A stretch of DNA of 6,914 bases from Promethearchaeota archaeon (GTDB lineage Archaea; Asgardarchaeota; Lokiarchaeia; Sigynarchaeales; SOKP01), in assembly GCA_014729315.1 (NCBI GenBank), contig WJKD01000638.1, positions 1 to 6,914 on the forward strand, given 5' to 3'. The notes beneath the pieces are model-generated. The model ran no database searches. It was not told where the DNA came from and was given only the letters and a program-made list of their open reading frames with translations. The translations under genes and the position numbers were made by a program. Shown in pieces: positions 6,165 through 6,914 of the stretch (within the stretch, counting starts at the first letter, position 1; each line of letters starts with the position of its first letter).

Positions 6165-6914
6165 ATGATTCTACTGCTTAGCACGTGCCTGGTGGCATTT
6201 TCAATTGCCGTGATATTGACTCCATTGATCAGAAAATTTGCATTGAAGTATGGCATCAATGCGAAAACGAATCATCGCACTGTTCACCATGGGGAGATTC
6301 CCAAACTGGGCGGGCTGGCGATTTACGCCGCGTATCTCGCTGGTTTCGGGATGATCATGTTGTTTTCGCATGGGAGTCTGGAGCCGTTGATTCGGGAGAG
6401 CATTGTTTTCCTGATCGGGGGAACCCTTATCGTGTTGTTGGGAATTTTCGACGACATCAAGGGTGCGAACTGTTATCATAAATTCAGCATTCAATTGCTG
6501 GCTGCGAGTATCGTCGTTTTTTCGGGCTACAAAATGGCAGCGATTGTCAATCCGTTCGGCGGCGTCATTTCGCTGGGATATTTCAGCATCCCGTTTACAC
6601 TGCTGTGGATTGTGGGCATCACCAACGCCATCAACCTCATCGATGGTCTGGACGGGCTGGCGGCAGGGATCAGTCTTGGCGCATCGATCATCATGATCGT
6701 GGTGTCGCTGTGGTTCGGGAACATCGCATCGGCATTTCCCGCGGCAATTCTGGCAGGATCGCTGTCGGCATTCCTGTTCTTCAACTTCAATCCCGCGAAA
6801 ATATTTCTGGGCGATACCGGCAGTCTGTTCATCGGATTTATGTTGGCGTGCTTTTCCATTAACGGCACGTTTCGCGAAGCCTCGGCGATATCGATACTGA
6901 TTCCAATAATTGTA
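6165..6914 (+). CDS. WecA/TagO-type polyprenyl-phosphate sugar-1-phosphate transferase, 3' end missing
   Basis: An open frame of 250 codons runs from the ATG at 6165 to the window end without a stop; the family is usually about 330-370 residues, so roughly the last quarter to third is missing. The product is a multi-pass inner-membrane enzyme of the MraY/WecA superfamily that moves a HexNAc-1-phosphate from UDP-sugar to undecaprenyl phosphate, the first committed step of repeat-unit synthesis. Visible motifs are IPKLGGLAIY (45-54), the Mg-binding pair D96-D97 in LGIFDDIKG, HKFSIQLLAA (105-114), NAINLIDGLDGLAAG (154-168) and FNFNPAKIFLGDTGSL (206-221) with D217. The IDGLDGLAAG and GDTGS forms and PKLGG point to WecA/TagO/WbpL and not to MraY, which usually has PTMGG. 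The actual sugar is not determinable. G+C is about 55-58%, well above the upstream genes, and it has its own strong ribosome site, so it is probably part of the stable backbone. Confidence 0.92.
   Translation, partial: MILLLSTCLVAFSIAVILTPLIRKFALKYGINAKTNHRTVHHGEIPKLGGLAIYAAYLAGFGMIMLFSHGSLEPLIRESIVFLIGGTLIVLLGIFDDIKGANCYHKFSIQLLAASIVVFSGYKMAAIVNPFGGVISLGYFSIPFTLLWIVGITNAINLIDGLDGLAAGISLGASIIMIVVSLWFGNIASAFPAAILAGSLSAFLFFNFNPAKIFLGDTGSLFIGFMLACFSINGTFREASAISILIPIIV

Noticed and set aside
6185..6868. Several open frames on both strands (for example 6201-6494 minus, 6527-6868 minus, 6463-6696 plus)
   Set aside because: They overlap the WecA-type coding frame, which runs unbroken from 6165 to the window end with all family motifs. 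The alternative frames have no recognisable domain.

Overview
The window is part of a surface-polysaccharide (O-antigen or exopolysaccharide) biosynthesis locus. All recognised genes are on the + strand: a glycosyltransferase family 2 (GT2) enzyme cut by the left edge, a Wzy-type membrane polymerase, a zinc-ribbon SAM-dependent methyltransferase, a secreted trypsin-like serine protease, a GT4 glycosyltransferase, a second GT2 enzyme, and a WecA/TagO-type polyprenyl-phosphate sugar-1-phosphate transferase that runs off the right edge. No RNA gene, CRISPR array, transposase or insertion-sequence terminal repeat was found, and no convincing minus-strand gene.

The set fits the Wzy-dependent pathway. 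The WecA-type enzyme would load the first sugar phosphate on undecaprenyl phosphate at the inner membrane. The GT2 and GT4 enzymes would extend the repeat unit, and the methyltransferase may decorate a sugar. The Wzy-like protein would polymerise units on the periplasmic side. No flippase (Wzx), chain-length regulator or ligase is visible, so the cluster extends beyond the window. The protease has no obvious place in this pathway.

Base composition is strongly uneven. The left GT2 and the WecA-type gene are roughly 50-58% G+C in hand-counted 60-base samples (32/60 at 181-240, 35/60 at 6301-6360). The interior is mostly about 12-38% (9/60 at 1801-1860, 7/60 at 4021-4080, 15/60 at 5401-5460). 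The right edge of the AT-rich part is abrupt and falls in the 49-base gap before the WecA-type gene, where a perfect 9-base inverted repeat sits. The left edge is gradual and lies inside the polymerase gene (23/60 at 781-840, 18/60 at 961-1020). This looks like a variable serotype-like island set in a more GC-rich backbone.

Gene spacing is also patchy. Two pairs overlap by 4 bases (GT2/polymerase and GT4/GT2). Gaps of 121, 98 and 255 bases surround the methyltransferase and protease, and none of them holds a gene or a clear regulatory site.

The host is probably a Gram-negative bacterium, judged from the Wzy-type polymerase and the signal-peptide protease. The missing Shine-Dalgarno sequences in the AT-rich part recall Bacteroidota-like leaders, but the taxon cannot be fixed from this window.
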